Of a stretch of DNA of 64,000 nt, positions 34,937 through 44,900 are shown in pieces (within the stretch, counting starts at the first letter, position 1; each line of letters starts with the position of its first letter). Below the pieces are notes generated by a model. It was not told the origin of the DNA and did not search any database. It was given only the letters and a program-made list of their open reading frames with translations. The stretch is from Candidatus Saccharibacteria bacterium (GTDB lineage: Bacteria > Patescibacteriota > Saccharimonadia > Saccharimonadales > Saccharimonadaceae): assembly GCA_016699895.1 (NCBI GenBank), contig CP064991.1, positions 124,001 to 188,000 on the forward strand. The letters are read 5' to 3'. A program made the position numbers and the translations under genes.

Positions 34937-36169
34937 TTATCGCTTGAACAAACTTTTTAGCGACATCTTTTTATTATATTCAACCGCCCCAGTCTGAAAC
35001 AGGCGCGCTGCGATCATGAATATGATAGCCGCAAACACAAATAGCATGATTACTCCCATGATCGTATCTAGCGGCCCTAAATTGCCAATTGCATTTCTAA
35101 TTAACAGCGGTATCGGCGCGGTCAAGGGAAAGAACGTCAATAACGTCACCGCCAATGAATCTGGGCTCGTGATAAACAGCGGTGCGGCATAGAGCGGCAC
35201 GAATATCATCGTGATGACTATGCCAAAGAACTGCCCCGCTTCTTTGGCGGTCGGCACCGCTGCGCCAATCGCCACCATCAAGCCCGATAATAACAATATG
35301 CTACCCATAAACAAGGCTGCAGCAGCCGCAATCCTCGACCAATTAAACACCAAATTCGATAGATCAATATCCGGTAGAGACAGCTGGTTCCGTAGCAACA
35401 GATACGCGATCAAAATAAGACCGATAATCACCACTACCTGGATCAAAATCAGCGCCAACATGGCGAAAATCTTGCCGATAATCAATGTTCGTGACTTGAT
35501 AGTCGTCAAAATTATCTCCATCACACGATTTTCCTTTTCCTCGACCGTGGCGTTCAACATTTGACTACCAAAGATCGCAATGATGACGTACAGCAACACC
35601 AAAAATATTCCCGGCACGATCATTTCCGACATCGGATCATACACTTCGCCCTCTCGGTACGTCGTACTGTTATACATAACGTGACCCTGCAAGATCGCGG
35701 CTACGTCTGGCGTGGTCTGAGTCATAGCAGACTGCTCTAATAGCACCTGCGCCACCGACATATAGCGGCTATTTTCAAAGATTCCCACGTTTTGACCATA
35801 GACCTCAACTGCGTTTTTCGCTAGATCTCCTGGGTAATAGAAAAACGCATCTAACGTGCCAGATTTTACTTTGTCTATACCCTCCGCGCGCGTCGCCATA
35901 GTTTTTGCCCCGACTGCACTAACGGCCGCCTCTGGCAAAACTCCGCTATGATCGGTGATTCCGATCGAAAAATGCTGGTCCTCCAGATCTTTGCCAGCCT
36001 CATTCGCCTGCTGGTTAGACCACGTAATCACACCAAAGATCGCCACGATCAACACTGGAAAAGCAATGATCGCTAGCCAAAATGACTTCTTTTTGAGCGT
36101 TCGAACCACCTCAAAACTGAATACTGTACCGAAATTATGACCGAAAAACGAGCGTTTTGACTTTGCCAT
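34937..36169 (-). CDS. ABC-2 type exporter permease (NatB-like)
   Basis: 410 residues with an N-terminal membrane helix (about 28-50), a large extracytoplasmic domain (residues 50-185) and five to six C-terminal helices. EEKENRVMEIILTTIKSRTLIIGKI between helices 2 and 3 is the coupling-helix motif of ABC-2 permeases of the NatB/YhaP group. It overlaps the ATPase gene by 1 nt. It probably exports a small molecule, lipid or ion; the substrate is not indicated. Confidence 0.85.
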   Translation of the reverse strand: MAKSKRSFFGHNFGTVFSFEVVRTLKKKSFWLAIIAFPVLIVAIFGVITWSNQQANEAGKDLEDQHFSIGITDHSGVLPEAAVSAVGAKTMATRAEGIDKVKSGTLDAFFYYPGDLAKNAVEVYGQNVGIFENSRYMSVAQVLLEQSAMTQTTPDVAAILQGHVMYNSTTYREGEVYDPMSEMIVPGIFLVLLYVIIAIFGSQMLNATVEEKENRVMEIILTTIKSRTLIIGKIFAMLALILIQVVVIIGLILIAYLLLRNQLSLPDIDLSNLVFNWSRIAAAAALFMGSILLLSGLMVAIGAAVPTAKEAGQFFGIVITMIFVPLYAAPLFITSPDSLAVTLLTFFPLTAPIPLLIRNAIGNLGPLDTIMGVIMLFVFAAIIFMIAARLFQTGAVEYNKKMSLKSLFKR

Positions 36170-36897
36170 TATTCGTCTCCTCCGGTTTCTTCATAAATTT
36201 TCACAAAAATATCATCCATATGCGCGCCGTCGTATTTTTTCCGCACTGATGCTAGTGTGCCGTACTCTTTGGCACGACCGTCCTTTAGTAGCAAGATCCG
36301 ATCGCACAACCGTTCGACTTCCTCCATTTGATGCGTCACCATCACCACTGTTGCACCTTGCTTTTGACAATCATCGATAATCTCCATCAACAGCCGTCGA
36401 TTGACTGGATCAAAGCCCTTCGTCGGTTCGTCGAGGATCAAGAGTTCCGGATCGTCCATAATGGTGATGCCGAGCTGGACTTTTTGCTGCTGCCCACCCG
36501 ACAGTTTGTCGAGCCGCATACTAGCGTGATCAGCCAGCCCGACGCGCGCCAGATATTGCAACGAAAAGTCGTTCGCTGCTGATGTGGTCATGCCCTTTAA
36601 TTTACCAAAATAGACCATGGTATCGATCACGGTTTCTTTTTTATAGAGACCGCGCTCTTCTGGCAAATAGCCGATTTTTACATCTCCATCCACCGCATAC
36701 GGCTTGCCCTTGACGAGCAAGCTCCCTTCCGTCGGCTCATAGATGCCGAGCAGCGCCCGCAATGTCGTTGTCTTGCCCGAGCCGTTACTGCCGAGGAACC
36801 CAAACGTCTCGCCCTGCCTCACCTCAAAGCTCAAATTGTCGATCACGGTATTATCGCCGAATTTCATCGTAAAATTTTCGATTTCGATAATATTCAT
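36169..36897 (-). CDS. ABC transporter ATP-binding protein (NatA-like)
   Basis: 242 residues from ATG 36897 (MNIIEIENFTMKFGDNTVIDNLSFEV). Walker A GSNGSGKTTTLRALLG, signature LSGGQQQKVQLGITIM, Walker B LLILDEPTKGFDP and the His switch (VMVTHQMEEVERL) are all present. TATAAT (36905-36910, extended TGC) ends 7 nt before this ATG. A longer in-frame reading to 36966 would include the promoter and the end of dnaG, so it is rejected. Partner of the permease downstream. Confidence 0.92.
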   Translation of the reverse strand: MNIIEIENFTMKFGDNTVIDNLSFEVRQGETFGFLGSNGSGKTTTLRALLGIYEPTEGSLLVKGKPYAVDGDVKIGYLPEERGLYKKETVIDTMVYFGKLKGMTTSAANDFSLQYLARVGLADHASMRLDKLSGGQQQKVQLGITIMDDPELLILDEPTKGFDPVNRRLLMEIIDDCQKQGATVVMVTHQMEEVERLCDRILLLKDGRAKEYGTLASVRKKYDGAHMDDIFVKIYEETGGDE

Positions 36898-36904
36898 GCT
36901 GTTT

Positions 36905-36910
36905 ATTATA
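36905..36910 (-). promoter_or_regulatory. -10 box (TGCTATAAT), leaderless ABC operon
   Basis: Minus strand extended -10 followed by AAACAGC and the ATG at 36897. Confidence 0.55.
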
Positions 36911-36916
36911 GCATTT

Positions 36917-38701
36917 TTAGGCGTTTTCCTCTTTGCGTCGATCCCAAACCTTGAATAGTCCGGCAAAATCGTCGCGCGCGCCAGTTTTTTCTAACACATT
37001 GAGATCGCGTTTGATCGCGTTGACCGCCCCGTTCAGAATCGTTATCCGATCATGATCATCACCGTCGAGCGACGACGCCAGCTCGCGCGACAGCTGCTCG
37101 AATCGCGCCTTTAGTTTCGACAGCTCCAGCTCACGCAAATAACCGAGTAGTAGCGCCCGCTCGTCCACATTATCCAGTTCCCGATCGGCCACGATCTCGA
37201 GCTCAGCTAGTTTATCGGCCAACTCCGAATCAACCTCGATCTTTTCACCGAGTAAATGATACTTCGCCTTGCCCGAAGTCCCGGTCAGATACGTATCAGG
37301 TAAATTATGCAGCACGCTACGCAAGCGCGGCTGGCTCAGGGCAATCGCGAGAATATTATCGAGCAGATATTTCTCATCTCGTCTGGTGTATTCCCGGCGC
37401 GTGACTTTGGTTGGTTTCAACATCCGCCGCGACGGCGTATTATTGTTGCCGCCAGAGGACATTTTCTGCATCAAGGCCGTCAACGATACCTCCGTGAGCC
37501 GCGAAACTTTTTTCAGATAAAATTCCTGATCGACTGGATCACGTAGATTGCGTATCAAACCTAGAGCCTTGGTAGCGAGCGTTTTTTTGCCATCAGCCGT
37601 CGCTAGATCCTCGCGCTCGGCATATTGATCAATCACCCAATCAACTGCTGGTGTATGACGTTCGATCGCCGCCTGCCATAGCGCTGGGTTCTCCTGGATC
37701 AATTCGTCTGGGTCCTTGGCGCCTTGCATACTAATCACCGATAATCTCACCTCTAGATCTTCGGCTAAACCAATCGCTCGCTCGGTAGCGGCCACGCCCG
37801 CCCGGTCGCCATCAAAACACAGTCGAATATTATGGCTCAATCGGCTGAGAGATTTCAAATGATCACGTGTCAAAGCCGTCCCAGCACACGCCACTACGTT
37901 CCGAGTACCAGCCTGATGGCTACTGATGACATCGAGATTGCCCTCGACGAGCACGGTGAAATCTTGCTGGCGAATCGCCGTTTTGGCAAAATTCAGCCCA
38001 AACACCTGTCGCCCTTTGTCGTATAGAATCGTCGCCGGCGTGTTGAGGTATTTCGGCTCGCCCTCACCCACAATCCGCCCCGTAAAACCGACCACTTGCC
38101 CCTGTCCGTCGCGCAGCGGAATCATCATACGACTGCGAAACATCTCGCCGCCACGTCCGCCAATCAACCCCGCCCCGCGAATCTCAGTCTCAGTAAATTT
38201 TTTATCTAATAGTAACTGTTTCAACTGCGAATTTTCGGGCGCAAACCCGATACCCCACTCTAGCACCGTCTCACGCGTCAAATGTCGTTTGCCGGAAATA
38301 TAATCTAACGCTAACTCAGATTTCACCATTTCGCGCTGGAAATAGTTCATCGCTAGATGATTCATTTCAAAAATCCGGTTTTTGCGCTGTGATAAATCCT
38401 TTGGCGTGCGGTTATCGTACTGGCCTAGATCGATACCGGCCTTGCGCGCCAGTAGTTCTAACGCACCGCGAAAATCGAGGCCCTCGACCTCCATGACAAA
38501 ACCGAACACATCGCCGCCTTTGTTCGATGAAAAGTCATGCCAAATATCCCGCTCGGGCGTCACGTAAAAACTCGGCGTTTTTTCATTCGTAAAAGGACTC
38601 AGGCCACGCCAATACCGCCCGGCTCGTTTCAATTGGACATACTCACCAATGACATCTTCGATCGCCAGTCGTGCGCGCACCTCTTCCTTGGCGTCATTCA
38701 T
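36917..38701 (-). CDS. dnaG: DNA primase without zinc-ligand residues
   Basis: 594 residues. The N-terminal CHC2 domain is present by alignment, but its zinc ligands are replaced: usual CPFH is SPFT (GLSPFTNEKTPSFYV), and the usual YHCFGCG is WHDFSSN before KGGDVFGFVM. The catalytic core is intact: RIPLRDGQGQVVGFTGR region, TOPRIM acidic motifs VEGNLDV and CFDGDRAG. A C-terminal helicase-binding-type region follows. It makes replication primers. TACAAT (38708-38713) ends 6 nt before the ATG, so the mRNA is probably leaderless. Confidence 0.95.
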   Translation of the reverse strand: MNDAKEEVRARLAIEDVIGEYVQLKRAGRYWRGLSPFTNEKTPSFYVTPERDIWHDFSSNKGGDVFGFVMEVEGLDFRGALELLARKAGIDLGQYDNRTPKDLSQRKNRIFEMNHLAMNYFQREMVKSELALDYISGKRHLTRETVLEWGIGFAPENSQLKQLLLDKKFTETEIRGAGLIGGRGGEMFRSRMMIPLRDGQGQVVGFTGRIVGEGEPKYLNTPATILYDKGRQVFGLNFAKTAIRQQDFTVLVEGNLDVISSHQAGTRNVVACAGTALTRDHLKSLSRLSHNIRLCFDGDRAGVAATERAIGLAEDLEVRLSVISMQGAKDPDELIQENPALWQAAIERHTPAVDWVIDQYAEREDLATADGKKTLATKALGLIRNLRDPVDQEFYLKKVSRLTEVSLTALMQKMSSGGNNNTPSRRMLKPTKVTRREYTRRDEKYLLDNILAIALSQPRLRSVLHNLPDTYLTGTSGKAKYHLLGEKIEVDSELADKLAELEIVADRELDNVDERALLLGYLRELELSKLKARFEQLSRELASSLDGDDHDRITILNGAVNAIKRDLNVLEKTGARDDFAGLFKVWDRRKEENA

Positions 38702-38707
38702 GTGATT

Positions 38708-38713
38708 ATTGTA
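38708..38713 (-). promoter_or_regulatory. -10 box (TACAAT) for leaderless dnaG
   Basis: Minus-strand TACAAT, AATCAC, ATG: 6-nt spacing. Confidence 0.5.
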
Positions 38714-38745
38714 TCATCAGAGGCGAGTTTTGTCACCGATAGAAA

Positions 38746-41049
38746 CTAGCTCTGCAATTTAATATCGAACATTTCTACGGTTCGATCATCGCCTTTTTTG
38801 GCGATTTCGATCAGGCGTTTTATGGCTTCTTCGACACTGCCTGAACCAACGGCGGCCACGATCTGTTCATCGGTTAACGTCTGCTCACCGGCACCTTCGT
38901 GATGACGCAAGCCTTTTATTTTGGACCAGTCGCCCATGATACCATCACTACAGAGCACTACCCTGTCATCGTCCTGCAACTCAAAAACTCCGACGTCGTC
39001 ATAACTGCTAATGACCTGAAGTCTGCCTGTAGCCCAAGCTGCACCAGATCGCTCGAGGCGGCTGAGCTCATCAAGCGTTGTTTCCTTTAACAAGTCCTCT
39101 GGCATGGCATTGAACTCCATACTCATCCCATCAATCGCGCTCCTGATTTCATTACTATGGCCACCACGATCACCAGTCACGAGAATAAACTTGCCATTTC
39201 TCACAACAAAAATGCTGCTGTCGCCGACGCTACCGTACACGAGTCTATTACCGATCACCTCAGCAGCTACCACCGTAGCCCCCGAATTACTATTGTGATC
39301 CACATTAAATTGAAAGACTTTTTCCTGAGCCGCAACTATGCGTTGTTTCATCTTCTCACAGGCGGCGACTACAACATCTTCAAGCTTATCGTCGTCTCCA
39401 ATATTAGTCAGACCAACATCTTGCAAAAAGGCTTCGACCGTGAGTCGACTAGCTGCTGCACCATTAGTAGTCCCGCCCATACCATCAGACAATGTGAATA
39501 GTGTCGAATGTTCGCCCTGGACCTTGCCATAAGCATCCTCGCCCGAGCCGAGTTCCTGTAGCTCACCAATAATTGACGCGACTTGATCCAGATCAGCCTC
39601 AATAACCGATCGCGGTATACCGTACCCCATATAATTGATGGCTGAATTATAGATTTCCCTGCGATTAGCCCGGTTTTTAGTTTCGACTGACGGTGATTGT
39701 GCCAGCAGTTGCTCTTCTTCGGCTTTTTTCGAAAAGAGATTACTGAGAGCATTAGCTAGCCTCCTATAGTGTCTAGCTTCGGGCTTGCGCGCCTGTTTGT
39801 GCTCGGCTTTCGTAGGTTTCGGCGTCTCAGGTGCTGGGGTTGGTGTCGCTGGCGGTACTGGTGGTTTAGGCGCCGACGGAAATAGTCCCGGACCCGGTTT
39901 CGGAACCGGTTTCTTGGCAGCTGGCTCCTCCGCAACAGGTTTCACCACCATAGCTGGCTGTTTGTTGCCGGGTGTAGGCTGGTTTGGCGGCGTAGGCTGT
40001 TGCGGCGCACCTGCTGATCTATGTAGATGCCACTGCATGGTTCGATGATTGGCGTACCAGGCCGTTGTCGGTAGCACCGCTCCCCTATCAACACCCAGCT
40101 CTTGGATCAGATATGCCCCAGCCGGTGATGCAGCAAACTCAGCATATGCCTGATCGAGACGACTATCATCAGCGGCGATAGGACTATAGGTATATTTGCC
40201 TCCGCCCGCCGTGTCGAGATGCTTGCCAGCGTCCGAGTCTAGCGCCCTCTTGATATCTCGCAGCTTGCTCTCGGCAATAATCTCACCGTGCATCATGTTC
40301 GGTAGCAGTGCCGCGTCACCACCGACCGCATAGGTGCCAGCGATATTAAACGGTTGGCCCGCAGATACCTGGCGCTTTAGCTCGGTGCTGAGACAATCCG
40401 GCATCGTATCAACCGTCTCGGTTTTGTCAATCGCGACTAGCTCCATATCATATAATTTACCGTCTGGTCCGACGATTCGCGCCCGACCAGTCTTTGTCAT
40501 GTCGTCGATGATCTTCTGTGTCGAGGTGTGCGCCTCGGTATAAAACTGTCGTCCCTGGCTAGCCTCGAGGCCTTCATTAGCACTAGCTATGAAATCAGCG
40601 ATCATTTGGACGCCAGCATCATCGAGATCTAATAGCCCTAGAGTAGCTTTTAACTGATCAGCGTCGCCACCAGCTCGCGCAAAATCGGCTGCTGAGGATT
40701 CAGCCTGCTGGCGTAATAGCGCCGGATCATTCGAGCTAGGGTTTCCGCCCATTTTCATCCGCACCCGATCCATCACCTGGGCCATAACGACTCGACCGAC
40801 CTCACGTTGCAGCTCGCCTCGTTGCTCCTCTGGGGTTTGAGGTGGTTTTTCTTGGGTTTCAGCTGGTTCTCTGGGGGCTTGAGCTGCTTTTGCCGCCGTT
40901 CCGCCAATATCGCGCGTCCTAGAATCCTGGCGAGGACTTCGACCGCGGTTACCGGAATTCCTGCCTCTGTTTGGTTGACCCTGGCGATTGCCCCGACCCT
41001 GTTGATTATTCGGGGTTCTTCTCTGACTTGGATTTGATTTTTGTGTCAT
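38746..41049 (-). CDS. PP2C-type protein phosphatase with long N-terminal extension
   Basis: 767 residues. The N-terminus (1-85) is Arg/Gln/Asn/Gly-rich and disordered (NRQGQPNRGRNSGNRGRSPRQ), then a helical domain of unknown type (about 85-345), a Pro/Lys-rich linker (350-430) and a PPM phosphatase domain (about 475-767). Metal-binding motifs: LSDGMGGTTNGAAAS, SVGDSSIFVVRNG, VVLCSDGIMGD and the final GDDRTV. It should dephosphorylate Ser/Thr residues in the cytoplasm, since no signal peptide or membrane helix is seen. No matching kinase is in the window. The Arg/Gly-rich start suggests nucleic-acid or protein binding. Confidence 0.85.
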   Translation of the reverse strand: MTQKSNPSQRRTPNNQQGRGNRQGQPNRGRNSGNRGRSPRQDSRTRDIGGTAAKAAQAPREPAETQEKPPQTPEEQRGELQREVGRVVMAQVMDRVRMKMGGNPSSNDPALLRQQAESSAADFARAGGDADQLKATLGLLDLDDAGVQMIADFIASANEGLEASQGRQFYTEAHTSTQKIIDDMTKTGRARIVGPDGKLYDMELVAIDKTETVDTMPDCLSTELKRQVSAGQPFNIAGTYAVGGDAALLPNMMHGEIIAESKLRDIKRALDSDAGKHLDTAGGGKYTYSPIAADDSRLDQAYAEFAASPAGAYLIQELGVDRGAVLPTTAWYANHRTMQWHLHRSAGAPQQPTPPNQPTPGNKQPAMVVKPVAEEPAAKKPVPKPGPGLFPSAPKPPVPPATPTPAPETPKPTKAEHKQARKPEARHYRRLANALSNLFSKKAEEEQLLAQSPSVETKNRANRREIYNSAINYMGYGIPRSVIEADLDQVASIIGELQELGSGEDAYGKVQGEHSTLFTLSDGMGGTTNGAAASRLTVEAFLQDVGLTNIGDDDKLEDVVVAACEKMKQRIVAAQEKVFQFNVDHNSNSGATVVAAEVIGNRLVYGSVGDSSIFVVRNGKFILVTGDRGGHSNEIRSAIDGMSMEFNAMPEDLLKETTLDELSRLERSGAAWATGRLQVISSYDDVGVFELQDDDRVVLCSDGIMGDWSKIKGLRHHEGAGEQTLTDEQIVAAVGSGSVEEAIKRLIEIAKKGDDRTVEMFDIKLQS

Positions 41050-41117
41050 AATTTACCATAGATACTAGCACAAAACAGGATAAAATGCAATCATTACGAC
41101 AAAATTCCCCAAACCAC

Positions 41118-41146
41118 TTGCATTATGCCTCAATCTGTGGTATAAT
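41118..41146 (+). promoter_or_regulatory. Promoter of lipoprotein gene A
   Basis: TTGCAT (41118-41123), 17 bp, TATAAT (41141-41146). The inverted repeat begins at 41132, inside the spacer, so the -35 is unique to this copy while the -10 is shared. Confidence 0.7.
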
Positions 41147-41471
41147 GTTACTGTTACGTCAATGTATGCAATATAGTATATAAGGAGGCATAGTAATGAC
41201 AAACGGTAACAATAGTATGAATGTTGGTACAGCTATCAAAGCAAAAGCTATGAACGCAGTACACGGTACAGTAGATTTTATTAAAAACCCTCGTAAAGTA
41301 GCAGGCCTTGCTATGGCTGGTGCAACACTATCCCTCGTGACAGCCTGTGGTCCTAGCTCTACTCCAGAGACACCTGTTTCTCCAGTGCCAACTCCTAGCA
41401 ACATTGACATGCCGACGATCAAGCCTACGACTGAGATGCCTAGTACGCAGCCAAGTACGCAGGAGACGAAC
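41132..41471. repeat. Left copy of a perfect 340-bp inverted repeat
   Basis: Identical, base for base by visual comparison, to the reverse complement of 45660-45999. It includes the -10 box, leader, Shine-Dalgarno and the first 92 codons of a lipoprotein gene. Identity stops sharply on both sides. Confidence 0.93.
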
Positions 41472-41690
41472 AAGGGTGATTCGTGTGTGGGGCAGGATTT
41501 TGGATTCAATGTGAACGGATTTCGAACAGCTATAGAATGTTTACAAAAAGAAGGATACAAAGAAATCCACGATGGTGGATGGGTAGACGGAGATGGTGAT
41601 GGCAAGGCCAATGATAAAGGTTTGAATGCAGACGGTACTCTGTTCGCATTACTAGACAATGGTCGCGGCACTCTAGTAAAAATACGATAA
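41196..41690 (+). CDS. Lipoprotein A of the inverted-repeat pair
   Basis: 164 residues. A long basic n-region (1-36) leads to LAMAGATLSLVTAC, a lipobox with Cys at about 51, so the protein should be lipid-anchored outside the membrane. A Pro/Thr-rich spacer (SSTPETPVSPVPTPSN...PTTEMPSTQPSTQ) is followed by a small C-terminal domain: VGQDFGFNVNGFRTAIECLQKEGY, then the acidic loop GWVDGDGDGKAND and DGTLFALLDNGRGTLVKI. D.D.DG is a calcium-loop pattern. Residues 1-92 are identical to lipoprotein B (45456-45935); the tails differ but share their layout. AAGGAGG sits 7 nt before the ATG. Confidence 0.8.
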   Translation: MTNGNNSMNVGTAIKAKAMNAVHGTVDFIKNPRKVAGLAMAGATLSLVTACGPSSTPETPVSPVPTPSNIDMPTIKPTTEMPSTQPSTQETNKGDSCVGQDFGFNVNGFRTAIECLQKEGYKEIHDGGWVDGDGDGKANDKGLNADGTLFALLDNGRGTLVKIR

Positions 41691-41717
41691 GATAGCATAA
41701 GTATTACTAAATAATCT

Positions 41718-41747
41718 AAAAAGCATCTTAACAACAAGATGCTTTTT
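41718..41747. terminator. Intrinsic terminator, bidirectional
   Basis: Perfect 12-bp stem AAAAAGCATCTT / AAGATGCTTTTT with a 6-nt loop, U-tract included, after lipoprotein gene A and before the convergent zinc-ribbon gene. Confidence 0.88.
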
Positions 41748-41758
41748 ATTGTCCTACC

Positions 41759-41959
41759 CTAGCGTTTATCAGTCCGCTGCCTCGTCAGATGCCAACCGCC
41801 GCAATTTGGACATAGATAGGCGACTAGTTCGAGGTCTTGGCCGGCAAAAATAATTTCCTGTTCACGAGCGACGGTCTCGGCCTCTCGTTTAGATTTGTAG
41901 CGATTCTTGCCACAGGATTTGGCAGTAGAAACTGGGATTATCGGTCTATTACTACGCAT
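41759..41959 (-). CDS. Small zinc-ribbon-like protein
   Basis: 66 residues, strongly basic. It contains YLCPNCGGWHLTRQR near the C-terminus and a single further Cys at position 16. The CPxCGGWHLT pattern is shared by many short bacterial proteins of unknown function. It follows the 1115-aa gene by 11 nt on the same strand and is probably co-transcribed. Nucleic-acid binding is possible but not shown. Confidence 0.6.
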   Translation of the reverse strand: MRSNRPIIPVSTAKSCGKNRYKSKREAETVAREQEIIFAGQDLELVAYLCPNCGGWHLTRQRTDKR

Positions 41960-41970
41960 AGTTCATTCTC

Positions 41971-44900
41971 CTACTCACTACCGTGGTAACAGGCCTTGCC
42001 GTTTTTCGGTGAGTAGTGCCAGTTCTCGGAGGCGACGGTGGCACAGATACCGAACTCGATAGCGTTTTTCTGTAGCCAACTAATCGATCCGGCCGAGAAA
42101 TCTATGGCGCGGCCACTCTCGTGCTGCGAGGTGCCAGGTTTGGCAGCTTCGTTGCCGTTGTTACATTCTTTGGTTTGGTAACAGTTCCAAAAATACTCTT
42201 GTTTTTCGTAGCTACGGATGCCTTTGCCAGATAATTGCACACCAGCAGCCTTGGCAGCTTCACCCATTTTTTGAAACGCCTCTGATACCTCGGCATTGAC
42301 GATGACGCCGGTTTTCGCCGAACGGAATATCTCGGGGTCTTCTGATGTATAGAAAGCTGGTTCGCTGAGACTAATACTCCCCACCTCGCATAGCTCGACA
42401 CTAACCTTTTTGCCATTTTCGTGCGCGTTATCATAGGTACCGAGATCAGTCGTACCCTCGGCACATTTACCAGAGGCCACATTACTAGCGGCCGAACTAC
42501 CTAGATCAAAGCCCATCTCGGCGCACGAATCGGCGCTATCGCCACCGGACCAGCCATCGTTTTCATAACAATCCGCCGCTACAGTTATGTTGTAGTCCAT
42601 CATATAGGTGCGGAAACGCAGCATGTCATCACCCTGGCAACCGTTATCTTTCATTTTTACGCCCGCTTCGCCCGAGTTGTCGCCATAGTTCCAGGCAGCA
42701 CCAGCCGAGTTGTCTAGCTGGGTAATAGCATAGCTCGGCGCCCCACTGACGTTGACTCCCCAACATTTAGCAGTTTGGTCGCTCGTGATCTGACCAGAAT
42801 CGATCATGCTAAAGACCTTTTCGGCATTCGGAATCATGTCATAGCCAGATTCACTGTTGGTTAGTTTAGCCATTTCGGCCTTCGAAAAAGCTACCATCGG
42901 GACATTGTAGTCATACGGCACATCAGCCGCATAGGCGTTACCACCGATCTTGCCGAGGGCGAACGAAAACAGTCTCGGTACCGAGGCGAATATTTTGCCG
43001 ACGTTTTTGATCTGGGTACCGATTGACTGGTTACTAGTATCGATCCCGGCGGCGCGACCAACCTGGGCAATGGTGGAATTGTAATCTGACGGATCAAAGA
43101 TTCTAGCCAGCAGTGGTTTCTGGGCCTGCATTTCGGCTAGGTATTGTTTCTGGTCATACACGAGCTGCTGCTGCTCGTCACTATCCATGATGCGACCACC
43201 AACGGCTAACATCTGTTCGTTCGAGGTAAAGGTGCCGCCGTACATATCGATCGAGCCAAATTGTTGCGGTGTGGCGGTCGACACATTGAGTGGCGAACCA
43301 CGTAGCCAGCCCATGATGTTCATCATCAGGTTGCTCAGGGCATCCATGAATGGTAGCCCAGTTAGTAGGTTCATGAGACCAGTTTTTTCCAATATCCAGC
43401 CAAAGATACCGCCGATGACAGCATCAATTTGGTCAAAGACATAACAAACCACTTCCATCGGTGTAGGTAAACCAATCGCTTTCATGGCAGCTCCGACAAT
43501 GCCATTTCCTGCAGACTCAACGGTACTGCTAAAGATATTCCAGATATTTTGCAGGTCTTTGCTACCACCAAACGACAACCCAGCATTGGTAACGTCGTTC
43601 AATGCGGCTGGGACATCGTTCATGGACGCAGTCGAGGGCGTGATGCCGAGCGCTGCCTGGACCGGGGCGGCGTCCCACCAGCTACTACTAGTGGTGCCGA
43701 CGGTTTTGTAGCCTTCGTTTTCCGCGCCATTGGTCGGATCGGTGGTTGGTGAGACCTGTTCAACATCGGGGTTATATAGTTTGAGCTGTGTCGACATACC
43801 TAGGTCGGTTAAATTGAGATCCTCGTCCTGACTCTGCCCAGTCATCACCTGCGAACCTAGGCCTAGCGTCTCCGCCGAGCTACCTTCGGCCGTCGTAACC
43901 ACAGTTTGGTATTTTTCGGCGCCAATGCCGTCATCCAGACCAACAACCATACAGTAGGCTTGAATCGCGAGCGTAATCCAACCAACTATGGGAATAGCGG
44001 CTTTGACGGCCGATACGCTGACCTTGGCACCTGTTTTCTCGATGGCAAATTTAATGACCTTGGTACTAATTTCCTCGGCGGCTTCTTTGACACCTTTTTC
44101 CCAACCCTCTTTGGCGGCTTTGGCTGCCTTTTCTATTTCATCAGCATTTTTACCAGCAAATTCTGCATTTTTCCTCGCTGCCGCTGCCGCTTCGTCGGCC
44201 GAGCCAAAACCATTTTTAGCGATCTTTTCCATGCGGTCTTTTAGCCAGTCGGCGAATTTGTTATACACCTTTTGCTCGAGTTTCCTAATCGGGTGGAGCC
44301 AACTGATCTTCCCTACCTTTTTTAGTGCCAGGCGAGTTTGAACCTGACCTAAAATACTAAACTTGCCGACATTATTCGTAGCACTAATGAATTTCCGCGC
44401 CTCGCGGTAGCTCATTTCGTCAAAGTTAATTGTCATTTTACCGTCGCTACCCAGTTTTATCTTGTCGATGTCGACGCCATATTTGCTACTGAGGGTTTCG
44501 AGCCGTTTCTGTTTCACGGCATCAGACGCCGTGCCGCCTTTGGCATCTTGGTTAAATAGATTGCCATATTCTACAGTGGTGTCAACGGTAATAGACGGCG
44601 CATTGCCGTTCCACCGATCATCGAACGTCATGCCTTTTTCCTTCATCCGTTCAATGGCAGTTTTAGCCGCTTTCTTGCCGACGATACCTAGGCGACTATT
44701 TTGGATAGAGTCAGACAGTTTACTCTCCCATTTAGCCATAGTGCGTAGGTTATGCAGATAACGTGCCCCGGTCTGAGCACCGTTGACCCATGAGGTCATG
44801 TCTTTGACAAAATTCATCACCTGGATCCACTGGGCTGGACCAGACAATATGGTAGTCACACCAAACATGCCGCCACCCATAGCGATGCCAATCACCCAAC

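Noticed and set aside
36898..36966. A longer start for the ABC ATPase
   Set aside because: The extra residues do not match the family and translate the promoter.
41159..41737. A 192-codon minus-strand frame over lipoprotein A (and a similar plus-strand frame over lipoprotein B at 45517-45972)
   Set aside because: Both are mirror readings of the inverted-repeat lipoprotein genes; the lipoprotein strand has the promoter, Shine-Dalgarno and lipobox.
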